In this document: one piece after another, positions 9,327 to 23,514 of the stretch
How positions within the stretch are numbered: the stretch's first letter is position 1
Layout: each line of letters opens with the position of its first letter
Assembly (NCBI GenBank): GCA_965649825.1
Contig: OZ287696.1
Coordinates: forward strand, 1,922,001 to 1,986,000
Length of the DNA stretch: 64,000 nt
DNA from: Penicillus capitatus
Taxonomy: Eukaryota; Chlorophyta
Reading direction: 5' to 3'
Position numbers and translations under genes: made by a program
The notes under the pieces: model-generated
What the model saw: only the letters and a program-made list of their open reading frames with translations
Database searches by the model: none
What the model was told of the DNA's origin: nothing

Positions 9327-12206
9327 ATGGCCACAGCGGGTATCAGTGTCGGCGACAGCCGTAGTCCGCGGGCTTCACCACGAGGCTATATGGAGAGCAC
9401 CGTCCAAGAGTCGAACAAACACTTGGCTAAACGTGAAAAAATGCGTCGCTTGCAGTCGGCGCGTGGCCCGTCCCACAGTAAGAGTTGGCAAAAAGCGAAC
9501 GAGGTCTTCGACGTTATGTCTCCAGAGCTCGAGGTAAAACAAATGTTGAGTCGAAGAGCGACCGCTTCTCCTCGGCGACCGACGACGAGCAACAGTAAGA
9601 GCGGTGTGATTGGGCTATCCTCTCCGTGGCGAACTGACGAGGTGGATTGTCTGTTAGATGTATATTCTGCTGTACATACTTCTGCACCACCCGAAAGGGA
9701 ACGTTTTCGACCAGAAGGGCTTACCGTTAGAGACAGAGCGGCTTCGAAATTAAAACAGCGGCAAGATCTGAAGCATGCATTAGGCGTGAGCCGAGAAACA
9801 TCGCCAAAAAGCCACCGACCGAGTTCAAGAAACAGCTCCAGAACGACATCGACGACGGCATCATCTGTCGTACCGGACTACAGTGCACTGAGTGTGTCTC
9901 CCCCATTTCCCGTGACGCATCTATCGTTCTCTCTGTTTCTGGATAGGATCGTTGCCATCTGTGATGCAGCAAGGCAGCAAGGTCCGTCCGAACGTTGATT
10001 TCGCCTACGATTCTGTGTCGAATTCCGTCGGGCAGCACAATAAGCTCAATAAGGGTGCATCAGGAGATAGCATAGCTCAGAATAATACTGCATCAATGGA
10101 CGACGCGTCCACCGAAACTCTTTCTTTCAAGATTCGAGGACAAATCTCGGCAGGCGTCGCGACAGATTCGAGGAGAGAACATAAAACACTGAGCACGAAA
10201 TCGCCTGTTCCTCCCTCGCAATTCATGGTGGATATGGATCGAGCAGAAGCGTCCTCGACGGACTCACCAACATGTTTCCCGATGCAACGCACACCGTCTG
10301 TGAAATCGACGAACTCTTCTTCTGGGACCATTACGTTTTGGTCGAAGATGCAGTCGCATTCGGGGCGTGGTTCGCAAAGAGGAGCGAATCCTTTGTCGTG
10401 TGGAATGACGTCCTCCGGAGATCAGAGTGACCTCGTCGATTATGCCGTCACACATTTCGACGGACTTGAGCACTGTTCATCGTCTGTGCTTTCTCTGGAT
10501 GGTTCGGAGAAATACGATCACCCTGTTTACACTAGCGGTCGGTATTTTGGCCTTAGCTTCGGTAGAAAGTGCGTTCCCGACATCCATCCATCCATCCATC
10601 CATCGATTCGAGTGATCTGTTTCTAGGAAATCAAAGAACTACGATTCCGCGAGCATTAGGAGTGGCGACGAGCCAGATAGCGCGACTTCAACGAGGAAAC
10701 GAAGAACGAAGAAATTGACGAAGGTGATGCGACGAATTGGAAAAGCTCTGAACAAACGGTTGCTTCAACAACCCGAAGAAGCCAAGCCTCCAAATCTCAA
10801 AAACATCATCCGTGCCGTCGTTTCCGCTTCATCGGTTTCCCCTGACCGTGTTTTCGTCACAGAGAACCGTCTCAACAGCATGAAGTCTGTGTCATCTGAT
10901 AACACTTCTGAGACGTGTAGCAGCATCGACATGGATGAAATGAAGACTGAAAATCCCCAACTGTATACAACCATTCTCGAAACGGTATGGCGGATGTCTT
11001 ATCGTGTGTGGGAGTGAGGGGGGATGCATATAGGTGGCAAGTTGGTGTGATGGACCGACGGAAGAGCCGGAAGACAAAACGGAAGCATTGAGTTCCCGGA
11101 CGCTATCCAGCATCAGCTTCGGCGACAAGAGCCCAAGAGCTTCGCAAGATCTGACGAATTTTGAAATGGATGCTGCGTTGAAAGCGGAAGAGGCATTTCT
11201 GACTGATGTCGTCGAAGGCAGAATCAAAGTGCCGTCGTCCGATTCGAGCAGCATCGCCGGGAGCGTTTCGGGAGAGAAGGGCACAAGTGCCGAAGGTTCT
11301 GTTGTGCTCTCCGAGCCCGAAGAGGTCAGACGGATCGTCGACGATGAGGAGGTGGTGGCGATCAGCCCGAACGACGAAGCAACCGAAGCAACAAACGGCA
11401 CCAGCACCACACCGGAAGAATCCTCTTCCTCGAGCCAAAAGAGACCGATGTCTCCTCTGCCTCCTGCCATCTTTTACCTGACAGACTCGGAATCGGGTGA
11501 CGATGAGCTCGAGGAACGGAAAGATCCAACGAATGATTTTCTTCATCTCACGAGCTCGGAATTGGAGAGCATGGACATAACCAGCATGCAAGAGGTTCTC
11601 AAAATGCAAGGCATTTGGCATTTTAATTGGGACAGATGTGCCGAAGTGCGCCCTCCTTTTACCGATCGGCCAATACTTAGCGTTGCATGCGTTTAGATAA
11701 AGCTTCTTTCAGAGGAATGGAAGAAGAGTGCCTGTTTACAGAAGTATACAGATGGAGGGTATGGAATGGAGATCGCGGTCGACGATGGAATTGTGAAATG
11801 CTATCGCTCGCCCTTGCCAGACGACCAGCAGGAACCCATGGAGCGCGTTTACTTGGATGCCGCACCACCTCCGGACACCTCATCCACTCTGAACGTGAAG
11901 GGCACTCTGACATCCATGGGACTTCGAACAACGTAGCCACCCACCCTCCCGCCTACAATCTCCCCAAGGACTCCCCTACCCTCCGTTGTGCTTCCTGTAG
12001 ATGCCGCTTTCCTTCAGATGGCAGTCGGAGGGAAGAACTCGTATGGATTGAAAGGGATGGCCTGTGCATTCAGGTGACCAGTGAGCTCTCAAGTGGAGAA
12101 CGCAATGTTTCAAGGTCCACCAGCTGTGCCCTTGTATGTACCTGTGCGATTGGGTTCTGTTTTCAGGGTGTATCTGAAGAGATCCATCATCGTTCCAGAC
12201 TATTAG
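9327..12206 (+). CDS. Long Ser-rich protein of unknown function
   Basis: This gene has at least nine exons. Introns supported by phase include 64 nt (ending about 9947), 84 nt (over a CATC repeat near 10.58 kb), 49 nt (ending 11031), 51 nt (ending 11695) and 42 nt (ending 11936). Two further introns near 12.05 and 12.1 kb lead to the C-terminus VYLKRSIIVPDY. The protein is mostly low-complexity Ser/Thr/Glu with a basic patch (RKRRTKKLTKVMRRIGKALN) and ends in an ordered part (IKLLSEEWKKSACLQKYT, GGYGMEIAVDDGIVKCYRSP). No domain is recognised. Two in-frame stops in the 3' part disappear when the short introns are removed. The 3' exon choices are my weakest. Confidence 0.55.
10581..10604 (+). 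repeat. (CATC)n microsatellite
   Basis: Six tandem CATC units lie inside an intron of the Ser-rich gene. Confidence 0.9.
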
Positions 12207-12752
12207 TTCACATCCGACGTTTCATTCACCTCTGCGCTGTGTTCTTCATCTAGGATGAAGAACGAGATCTCCAAAAGTGTCCACTGCATTTCTTTTCTTA
12301 ATTCTTCGATTCCAGCATCCTCTCTGATTTGCTGTTCTCGTTTTTTGTGGAAACTAAGGTTGCTTGGTTTCCTGTTAGCTAGTTAGGAATTCCTCTAGAC
12401 CTGTAGGTAAATGTACTTTCTCTTAATTCATGATTCACAGGTGAAATCGATGCCATGCACTGTGTGGGATAAACGTGGGCAAGTCAATGGGATTTGATAA
12501 AAACGGGTTGCGGACGAACGATGGGTAGGATAAACGTCATGAGGTGGTCGTGGACCATGTGTGTTAGCGACATGTTTTACAAACAAAAATTTAATTTCCT
12601 CTGGTGGGTGGAATTGATGTCTTACACACAACACATGCACTTGTACAGGTACCTGTTATTGCGTTCTTACTCAATGTAATTCGATTGTTTTATCTCAATA
12701 AAAAACAGCAGCACTTGTGCAATAATGCAGACATAAAGTGCGTGAACAATTT
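12207..12752. other. Gene-free interval between convergent 3' ends
   Basis: About 545 bp between the Ser-rich gene and the ankyrin gene. It is AT-richer than the flanks and contains an AATAAA on the plus strand near 12.70 kb. I see no convincing gene, RNA or repeat. Confidence 0.5.
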
Positions 12753-13564
12753 TTAAGAAAGATACCCTATGATTCTTTTGCGTTCCTCTGCGGCGCATTT
12801 GAAAGAACGACATATGACATCGCTTGGCTTGTCGCCAGTCTCTGACGTCAATGTTACGTCGGCACAGGCATCGACAAGCAACTTGACGATGGCAGCATTT
12901 CCTTCCGATGCGGCGTAATGCAGCGGCGTCCATTCTTTCTCGTCCTCGATGTTCACATCCGCCCCATAGTAAATGAGATTCTGAGAAGATAGACAGACAC
13001 GCTTAAGTACTGCGGTGTTTGAGAATGGATATCCTTACACTCGCGATCGGCTTGTGTCCAGCGATGACGGCGTGATGCAAAGCTGTCTGTCCATCTTCGT
13101 CTTGCAAATTTTCGGGAGCTTTGTTTCTCAACAGGACCTGCGGAACAGTTGGCGATCGTCTGTGGCCTGTGCGAGAGATCCTTACTCTCAAAATGGCGAT
13201 GTGGCCATATTGCGAAGCAAACATCAGTGGCGTCATGCCTTTCTTGTCCCTCACTGAAATATTGGCCATGTATCCAATGAGCATCTACATCTAGTCCAAC
13301 ATCTCCCTGCCGTATAAGTTATATGGAAAATGACTTTGGCCGATTCTGTGGCATCGTATTTTGCAGCTAGGTGAAGGAAATGCAGTCCATTTGTCGAGCC
13401 ATCGGGTTTAACACCGAGTTCAAGCAAGGCTTCGACCATACTCCAATCGTCATTCTCGATCGCCACGCTCATTATCTGAAATACGATGATGCCTAAGGTT
13501 CAGCCTTGCAGTTGCTCTTCTTCATTACCTCAGTGCGATGATCCAGTGAACTGTCTTCTTTCAT
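12753..13564 (-). CDS. Ankyrin-repeat protein
   Basis: The coding exons are 13564-13529, 13475-13335, 13284-13186, 13137-13039 and 12980-12753, with introns of 53, 50, 48 and 58 nt, all in phase. At least five ankyrin units are visible: IENDDWSMVEALLELGVKPD, KGMTPLMFASQYGHIAILR, DGQTALHHAVIAGHKPIAS, YYGADVNIEDEKEWTPLHYA and ASEGNAAIVKLLVDACADV. The protein is almost only ankyrin repeats, so it is probably a binding adaptor; the partner is unknown. An upstream short exon with an ATG at 13654 (MSKGDADNEDTE) is out of phase in my model, so the true start may differ. It follows the trypsin-like gene on the same strand at a very short distance. Confidence 0.8.
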
Positions 13565-13691
13565 CAGCTCCTACGAATCGCTTTCACTGTGGCAATGGAG
13601 GGTGCGAGCTCACTTACGTTCTGTATCCTCGTTGTCGGCGTCTCCTTTCGACATTTTTTCGTGGTCTAAATTCCGCCAGGTAGAGAATCTG

Positions 13692-14732
13692 TTAACAGTG
13701 AGGGAGTGGTATGGTTACCTTCTTGACGATCCCTTTGGTCGTTTTGACGATCCAGTCGCTGAAAAAAGACAGTCTGATGTAGACACCGGGATCTTTCTCG
13801 CCACATGTCTCTCCGCCAAAGGACGTGATGCCGATGATGGTATCTTTCTTTGGCGATCCCTCGTCCACGCGTCCTCTAGGTTGATCTAACTCAAGCAGTG
13901 GACCTCCAGAATCTCCTGAAATATCCTTGCACGTGTCAAAGGGACAGAGATAAGTGTTCAGCAGTGCAGTGCACCTGAGCAGGTGTCCTGTTCGGACGCG
14001 GCACAGAGATGGTGGCTTTTTGGATGGTAGTTAAGTCGTCTAGCGCAGTGGTCCTCCTCAAAGACCTGCAAAGTCGTTGCCTGCTTGAGCTGATCGCTGT
14101 ATCTGGTGCTTTTCGCGAATTCGGCTCCCCAACCGAGGGCTGTAAACTGCTGTCCCGGGAGAAGCTCACAAAAACGACCCAGATCCAATTTGGGTGTCGG
14201 CAAATCAAATCCATCACGAAACTCCAGCAGAGCGATGTCATAACCCTGACTCACATCGCTATCATTATACTTGGGATGTATGTGCGTGATAATCGGAACA
14301 AACGCCTAAACGGCAGAAAGCGATGACGGGTATGCCAAACATCTTGTGGGTACTTACTTTTCCCGGGTCGAACGCGCCGATGTTTTGGACGCCGCAAAGC
14401 ACTGGGGCGTTGTATGCGGCTCGAATATCGTTAGGGTCGACGCAATGGGCGGCGGTCAGGACCCACTTCGAGTGAATTAAGAATCCGCCACATGCGAATT
14501 TGAAGCCTCTGTTGTACAGAGCGCACATATAGGGATAGCGTCCCTTTGGTGCGTCATCACCACCGATGATTTTCTCTCTATGATTCCGTTCTTTACATTC
14601 TTTCCGACCTGCCAAGAAATAACCGTTCCGCCTAGTATAGACGCAAGACAAGGCTCGCTGTGCTACGCACCTGACACCATCGGCAGAAGTTGGGCCGAAA
14701 AGAATAACAGCAACAGCATAAGGGAACGCCAT
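13692..14732 (-). CDS. Secreted trypsin-like serine protease (S1 family)
   Basis: The exons are 14732-14358, 14305-13975 and 13915-13692 (309 aa), with introns of 52 and 59 nt. A signal peptide (MAFPYAVAVILFGPTSADG) and a short propeptide precede the activation site REKIIGGDDAPKGRYP. The catalytic triad is complete: His in WVLTAAHCV, Asp in GYDIALLEF, Ser in DTCSGDSGGPLLEL. Trypsin-like disulfide cysteines and the GITSFGGETCGEKDPGVYIR C-terminal motif are present. The family cleaves after basic or other residues depending on the S1 pocket. An upstream in-frame ATG at 14795 exists, but the signal peptide begins at 14732. The ankyrin gene start region lies 37 nt downstream. Confidence 0.9.
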
Positions 14733-14865
14733 TCTCGAAGAGTGATGAATTCCATGCAACGAAGAGAATTCATGGCGGTACGAGATGTAGCGCAAGAAAT
14801 GTCCATCGGGTTTTAAAACAGCTGAAAGATGGACCCTTCGGTAGTATTCTGGTGAGACTAATGGT

Positions 14866-16038
14866 ATGTCAGCGCCTCCTCATATTTGCACCCTTCCAAC
14901 CGTCGACTCCATCTGTCGATTTCACTGTATGTTCATCTCATTTCTGCACCGCTCGTGTGCTCGAGTCCGACCAGAATGGAAAGAGATTTTGCGGCCCTTA
15001 GCAGATGGGACAGCGCATAGAAGGCCCTCCGTTGCCGCCAGGGTGCGTTGCATCACGAACAGCACCTTCGAGACGATTCGAGTGAACCGACGCGAAACCG
15101 TTCAAGTTTTGACGCTCAATCGACCGGAAAAGCTAAACGCGCTCTCCTCACAGTGCAGCTCAGAACTATTGCACTGTTTGAAAACAGCAGACACGGATGA
15201 CAGCATACATGTGACGATACTGACTGGCAGTGGAAAAGTGAAAAGAGTGACCTTGATCGATATTCCACGCATCTCTGTCAAATAGGTCTTCTGCGCTGGA
15301 GCAGATATCGAAGAGATGAGCCAGTGGACAGCCGAGCAAGTGACAAGAGAGCAGAAATTCTATGAATGGACAAACATACAAGTGTGTGGCGCTGTCCACG
15401 GAAGTCCGTCCGATGTGCTCTCGATCTCAGGCGTTGCGCAAACCGACAATTGCTGCTGTGAATGGCGCAGCGATTGGAGGCGGCTGTGAGCTTGCCATGC
15501 TATGCGATATCATCATCGCCTCGGAGAATGCCTATTTCGCTCAGCCTGAAGTGAACGTCGGTGTCATTCCTGGTATGGGCGGCACGCAGCGACTGATCCG
15601 GGCGGTTGGAAAATCCAAAGCCATGGAAATGATCCTCACAGGTTCGCAAGGGGCACACCACCTCGCTTCTCATTTTCATGTCTGAGGGATCAGGTGACGC
15701 CAAGGGCTTGACGGCAGCGGACGCACTGAGCTATGGACTGGTCAGTCGTGTCGTTCCAGAAGGAAAGGTTCTGGAAGAGGCCATGCAGATCGCTCAGCGC
15801 ATTGCCAAACGATCACGTCCCATCATCATGAAAGCGAAGAAATGCGCCAACGATGCTTATGAAATGGGTAACCGTCACATCCGACGGATACCCTCCCGCA
15901 GACGGACATTTCTTAGGACTGTCACCAGCATTGGCATCTGAGCTCAAAGCATTTTGGTCGTGTTTCGAGCACAGCGATTCGAAAGAGGGACTCAGAGCTT
16001 TCTTGGAAAAGAGAGAGCCAGACTTTAAACATCAATAG
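14866..16038 (+). CDS. Enoyl-CoA hydratase, mitochondrial type
   Basis: It hydrates 2-trans-enoyl-CoA in beta-oxidation. The exons are 14866-15237, 15286-15381, 15431-15641, 15694-15867 and 15917-16038, with introns of 48-52 nt, all in phase. The crotonase features are intact: oxyanion-hole CAGADIEEM and [14 protein letters not shown], catalytic Glu in [17 protein letters not shown] and a second Glu in the GGGCE motif, then [20 protein letters not shown]. The basic N-terminus looks like a mitochondrial or peroxisomal presequence; the ATG at 14929 ([15 protein letters not shown]) is an equally good start. The first intron contains AAAAGAGTGACC, the reverse form of the recurrent intron motif. 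The stop is 48 bp from the convergent subtilase stop. Confidence 0.92.
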
Positions 16039-16086
16039 GTCTGTCTTGTGAACGTGTCGCTGATGAAATGCCACACGTTTGGCGAT

Positions 16087-19000
16087 TCATTGAAGAATCA
16101 TGTAGCCTCTGTGTCGGGCAACACTGGCAGCAGTTCTTTTGAAACGCATCATCAGTTCCTCTTCTAGATCGAGCCGTCCAGAGGCATCGTTGTAGATGTC
16201 ATCCAGCATCAGGACGTCGATGTATCCATAGAAGTCTTTCTCTATATGCATCCGTATCTCAAACGCTCGCTTCGTTGGATCCAGGGGCTTCACATCTGTC
16301 ACACGGGCAGCTTCAAATGGCTAGAACGACACATCGATGGTATCTTCCCTCGAAAACGATCTCAAACGAAAGGCACCTGAACGACGAAGAGCGAAGGGGT
16401 CAAGGGTTGGATGGCGTTTGAGAAAACGACAATCAGCAGAGCATCTGTCTCGTTGGTGACGATGCCTTCATCTGACGAGTAGATCATGTTACCTCCAAAC
16501 CATTGGACACTCGTTTTTCTGAAAACAGAGACATGGGTTCGTTGAAGGGATTCGGATGTCCACGAATGGATGCAGACTTGATTTCGAGCGGCACACAAAT
16601 GCGCGTTTCTGGCACAAAGGCACCATATGCGTCTATCAGGCGATTCCCAAGAATGTCAATGCAGAAATCGGTCATACGATACTGCCCGTGCTCAGAAGAT
16701 GAATTCTGATCGATGCTGAAATTGGCACGCAGAGAAAAGGTCCCGCACATAGCTTCCCCTGTGTCATTGAGCTCTTCGATGACCCCATCCCCTGCGACAA
16801 TCGCCACTCACGGAGTGCTCTATCTGATGAAAGAGGGATTTACCCACAACGGCCATCGCCTGTTGCAGTTCTGATGATCGCCTTCTGTTCAGACCGAGTA
16901 TGGGACGATGAAAGTGGAGAACACCACTCAGACGGTAGCTCTCTGTAGATCCATTCGCGTGCTTCTGCAGCGTGATACCTGTGAGGACTGGCCGATCAGA
17001 GAAGTGCTGTTCCAGAGCTAAGCGACCACAGAAGACGTAGAGTTTAACGGGAAGATACGTGATCAGATGGTCGACATCGTTGGTCATGACCACCACAGTG
17101 GCTTCGTAAACACCGGGAGACAAATCTGTGATATCAAACAGGACTTCAATCTTCGCTGTCTGTTCTGTAAAAGCTAAATGAGAGAGACAGTGCGTGAAGA
17201 GAGATGCTTACGAGCTTTGAGACTGCTGCTGTCTATCGTGACCGTCATCCAAGAACTGTTTTCTTCCGTTGCGTTGGCAACATCGACGTCGATGACGAGC
17301 ATCTCGCGACCCCTGTTCGTGATTGACACCAAACTGGAGCCTGTACGAGATAGGGAGAATCGCCAAAGAAGACAGCACACTGTGTATGTACCTTGCTCAT
17401 AGCCAGGGGTCTTGTACAGCACCACAGGTTGAAACTCAAAGGCTTCAAAGGATGCCACGACATGATGGCCCTCCTCCTGGACGAGGATCTGTACAGAAAC
17501 CATGGATCGCTCGCTGTATACACAGGATGTCGATATCTACCGCCTTCTCTTCGTGGAGATCTGTTTGCAGAATTCTGTTTGGACTGCCCTAGACAGCACA
17601 CCGACTGCATCTTTCTCCTATGCCATTGGAGGTTTCCACCTTCGTATCGACGATTTTGCCCGTCGCTGCGATGCGGATCAAATGACGTTCGATTTCCTTC
17701 GGCGTTGCTGTTGGGTTCAATTCCAAGTACTGTGCAATGACGCCCGAAACGTGCGGTGCTGCCTGGGATGTCCCTGTCAAGTACTGAAAACCAGATGGAT
17801 CTGTCCCCGAGGCACTGATGATCGACACTCCCGGAGCAAAGAGATCTACGGTCTTGCCGTAATTGGATTTCTCCTGAAGGACATCGTTCACGTCGACGTT
17901 ACCCACGACGATGGCACTCTCGAGCATTGCTGGACTGAATTCGGCAACATCTACACGTATCATGTCTCCTCGACTGTTGCCATCGATTTCATATCGGACT
18001 TGCTGCGTAGTTTCCTGCCGAGACCACGACGGGAATACCGGTATTGACAACTTCTTGAACCATGTCATTCAAGGACTGCGAAGTGCCCAAAGCGATCAGA
18101 GACATCTGTGCCACAGCTGGACGCTTGGCATGGTCTAGTAGCCAATCGAGGCCTTTCAGCACATAGCGCAAACTACCTAATCCCGAGCACGGCTGAACCT
18201 CGACTGATGCCAAGAACATCCATTGCATCTGTGAGCCATGTTTGGTGTGGTAACGCACCCATGATGATGTTGACATCTTTTGCAACACCATACTTCAATC
18301 CACCAACGATACCCGCCACGTGCGTCCCATGTCCCGCGCAAGAACGATCCTCTGCAAGCACCGTGCAGACATACGTGTGCATTGGAGAAAGGCAGTCGAT
18401 GTTGTGACCTTTCTGCAGAATGGATATCCCGATGGACGCCCGACTCTTTGAACGATCATTGCGTTGCTTAAACTCATCGTGTTCAATGTTAATCTCCTGT
18501 CATACAGGACACGCACGCACTGTCCCTCTGTTCTGACCATGGAGATGATCTCTTGCTTTGTCTAAGACGTAAACGTGGACGCCCTTTCCTGTCGATCCGT
18601 AGCGATAGATGCGATCACGCTTGTTATCAGCATTGTCCAATCGGCCGAGATTGAGAGTCGCTTTGCGTTGGGTGTAGAGTGTTCCCACATCGACGTCCAG
18701 ATTCTTCTCTATCACGATCACGGCTCCTCGAGGCAGCGAACGCAGCGACTGAACTCTTCGAACGATCTCGTTACGCTCGCTCTCGTTGAGGCATCCCTGT
18801 GCGTCAGATACGAGGTGGCTAAACGGCTGAGCGAACGCATACGGAAATGTGGGCGCCCGTACGCCAACTGTCGCCACAGAAAACGTGCGGAACCGTCTGT
18901 TTGACTGCTAGGCAAGAATCCTCGATGAGTCCATGTGGAATGTCCACGCGAGCAACGCCACGCACAAAGAGAATCCACCTGGAAAACGTCGACAAGCAGC

Positions 19001-19185
19001 GCGAGCTTTGACGGGCATTACCCACAATCTCTGTCCCGTATATCCTCGACGCTTTCGTATCTACAGTTCAAAGAAGCACGCGCATAGAACGTTTGAGCGC
19101 AGATGTCCAACCGGATGTCCAGTTCGCGAGAGGAGACATCTCGTAGAAGGAGCGTCAGAAGAAGGAAATCGAAAAAGCGTGACAT
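16087..19185 (-). CDS. Secreted subtilisin-like serine protease (S8 family) with long beta-rich C-terminal region
   Basis: The signal peptide MSRFFDFLLLTLLLRDVSS is in the first exon. It is followed by an I9-type propeptide (RGAVIVIEKNLDVDVG) and the protease domain: Asp in VHVYVLDKEINIEHDEF, His in GHGTHVAGIVGG, the S1 strand PAVAQMSLIALGTSQ, Asn in PVVVSAGN and Ser in LTGTSQAAPHVSGVIAQYL. The triad is complete; Gln replaces the usual Met after the catalytic Ser. About 450 further residues form beta-rich modules of Fn3-like type. The short introns include a GC-AG candidate (18556-18497, GCAAGA) exactly at the Asp motif. A few C-terminal exon borders were not fixed. Confidence 0.86.
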
Positions 19186-19327
19186 ATCTGCGCAACAGGC
19201 AGAGAGCAGCAAACAATCCGTGCGCTTTGACAGTCGCGTCGCTGTTCGGTACACAATTCCTTGCGCTGCGCAAGGCGATAAGAATATCCCAATGAACAAT
19301 GTTAAGAGCTTTGGCGGCGCTCTTTTC

Positions 19328-21248
<1,921 letters not shown>

Positions 21249-21388
21249 GCGTTGAAGCGGCTGAACGAGCGAGGCGCAGCGAACCGGCTTTAGAAGACGA
21301 CGAAGCGGGGACACATGTGGAAGGCGTATCATCTGTCTTAACGGCTAGAAACACGTTTGCCTTGAATTGAAGGTCATTCTCCGTCGCG

Positions 21389-22135
21389 ATGTACGGAACC
21401 TCGCTCTTTGCGTCGTTGCTGCGTCCACATGGACGACAGACGTGTGCCACGACGCCTTCATTGCGTCGCCGAGCGCATTCCTCTCCGAATGAAAGCGACG
21501 ACGTTCATCGGCGCAAAGATATTCGCCTGCCCCAAGGCGTTTGGTGGCTCAAGCACGCAAACGTTCGAGAAGAAGCGGCATACGGAGACACATTCGTGAT
21601 TCATCGTTCCCAAGATGGGCCAAAGGAGCTCGTCCTCGCGCCACAGGAAGAGATGACACTGCAGGTGTGGCAGCCCGCGACAGTGGAACGTCAAATCATC
21701 GTGCTGCGTTCGCCTTATCACATATTGCCGCCCGAGTTCGACGCCGATGCCGTCGTCGTGGATGTGGAAGTGATGGAGCACACGGCGTTGACCTTTGCTG
21801 GAGAAGGACCCGTGTGTGAACCTGTTCGTCCCGCGCCTTCGAGTCGAAGACGCACACGGAAAGTGAAATTCACGTGCAATCGATGCCAGACCACCACTGA
21901 GAAGTTCATCAATCCGCATGCGTGGAATCACGGTGTCGTCTTGTGTCGCTGCGATGGATGCGCCGTCGTGCACATCATTCGTGACGAAAAAGGCGTTTTC
22001 AGTTGTCTCAAAGGACCCGCCTTTCCGCAGAGACTCGATATCCGTATTCCAAAAGGACTGCCACAGAATCCATCGATGCCGGAGAGAAAACGTGAAGATG
22101 GTGATGGTGACGATACAGAATTCTGGTTGTTTTGA
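21389..22135 (+). CDS. DNL-type zinc finger protein (Tim15/Zim17/HEP family), organellar
   Basis: A single-exon protein of 248 aa. The zinc finger near residue 165 reads KVKFTCNRCQTTTEKFINPH, then AWNHGVVLCRCDGCAVVHII, with the two CxxC pairs and the His/Gly pattern of DNL fingers. These proteins keep organellar Hsp70 (mortalin or chloroplast Hsp70) soluble. The N-terminus is Arg/Ser-rich and looks like a transit peptide. A middle region (PKELVLAPQEEMTLQVWQPA) is not part of the finger. The C-terminus is acidic and ends DDTEFWLF. The gene converges on the dynein-2 LIC gene. Confidence 0.85.
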   Translation: MYGTSLFASLLRPHGRQTCATTPSLRRRAHSSPNESDDVHRRKDIRLPQGVWWLKHANVREEAAYGDTFVIHRSQDGPKELVLAPQEEMTLQVWQPATVERQIIVLRSPYHILPPEFDADAVVVDVEVMEHTALTFAGEGPVCEPVRPAPSSRRRTRKVKFTCNRCQTTTEKFINPHAWNHGVVLCRCDGCAVVHIIRDEKGVFSCLKGPAFPQRLDIRIPKGLPQNPSMPERKREDGDGDDTEFWLF

Positions 22136-22205
22136 AGGGGAGGAAGGAACCGTAGTCATGAAGATGTTTGTACGTCATTCGATGCTGTTCGAGAACACGG
22201 CATGC

Positions 22206-23436
22206 TTATGTTCGTTCTTCTCGAAGAGAAGAATCCGATTCCCCACGTTGTAAAGCTTTCTTCCACATTTGCCGTCCTGTTTCGATATCTACCGGCCCCG
22301 TCGTTGCATTTGGCATCCCGATGTCCTCCAAAGCGTCCTCTCCAGGGAGCAACAGAACTGGATGAAACGGATCCTTTTGGTTGGAACCTTCGAGAACGCT
22401 GTGAAAAGAGTGAGAATCACGATGGCGGTTCAAGCGATAGGTGTGACGCACAGTTTCTTCTCGAGTCCGTGAAAGACAAGATGATGCAGTAAGCGATGAA
22501 AGGATGCCGACGGAGAGAGTGGCGACGACGGTACGGCGTCGTTGGGAAGAGATGTTTGACGCACGTGTTCAGTGCAGATGAGATGGGCACCGTGAATGTG
22601 TGCCAGAAAGCGAAGGCCTCGGAGCACCATCTGCCGAGATTGATACATTGAGAGATCCATTTTCGATCAGGCAGCATACTTTCTGCGTCGCGAGAGAGTG
22701 CGTCTTTAACGCGTCGTACTTTGTGGCCGCGATGACAATTGCGATGCCACTGTGGTCGATCACATCCCTGTCTGCGTGTTTGGCAAATGCCAGTTTGCGC
22801 GAACGAGCGATGAGCTGTTCGGGTAACTTGGACCTACGGGAACGCAGCTTCGCAAAAGTGGCGTCTTTTCTGTGGCGTATCATCTCCATCCAGTAACTGC
22901 AGCTTTCTAAGGCGCGGCATGGTTGGGAAAGATCGACGACGATCACGGCGACTGCTGTCGTCACCTGACAGCGCTCTTCTGCGAGAAAAGCGGTCTGAAA
23001 GAGCAGTCTACATGTTTGGATGCGAGGAAGAGGTTTTCAACACGGCACAGTTGCGTCGTGAGCTCCCGCGATCCGCTGAACTCCCACAGATGGGCGATGT
23101 CTTGTCGGTCGACAGGAACGTCTCGCCGACGACTTCTCGCAAATGCGTAGTTAGCGCCTTTGAAATGGAGTTTCGGCACTGGACTCTGTACATAAAAAAG
23201 TGTGAGAACTGAGCAAAGAACAGGCAAAAAGAGTGACCTTACAACCTTGCAGAAATCGTTGCAGCAGCGTCGTCTTTCCGCTATGCGCATCACCCACGAA
23301 ATACACATAGCTCTCGCGTCGCATTGCTGTGCCGAACATCATTGGTCGCGTTCGAGGCAACAAGAAACACACAACCATTGGCTTTGCCTTTTGTTCCGCC
23401 GGTGACCATGTCTCTGATCCACGGATGCGTCATCAT
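22206..23436 (-). CDS. DYNC2LI1: Cytoplasmic dynein-2 light intermediate chain
   Basis: This is a subunit of the retrograde intraflagellar transport motor, so the organism builds a cilium. The P-loop is SYVYFVGDAHSGKTTLLQRF. Then come GANYAFARSRRRDVPVDRQD, IAHLWEFSGSRELTTQL, VVDLSQPCRALESC, IVIAATKYDALKTH, LRGLRFLAHIHGAHLICTEH and a C-terminal MPNATTGPVDIETGRQMWKK, all in the order seen in animal DYNC2LI1. Introns include 51 nt (GTCACTCTTTTTGCC...) and one near 22.40 kb holding TTCTCACTCTTTTCACAG. The first intron (23387-23327) fits only with a GC donor, joining a short N-terminal exon, which is less certain. The start is 79 bp from the divergent RPL4 start. Confidence 0.88.
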
Positions 23437-23514
23437 TCTCCACCCCTTACTAAATGACAAACAAATGGCGGCGCTTTTGCATTGCGCATCGCCCTTCCGA
23501 GCATTTTGTTCGTC

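Noticed and set aside
11900-12150. In-frame TAG and TGA inside the Ser-rich gene, suggesting stop-codon readthrough or selenocysteine
   Set aside because: Removing a 42-nt GTGAAG...GTAG intron, and further short introns downstream, eliminates both stops with phase kept.
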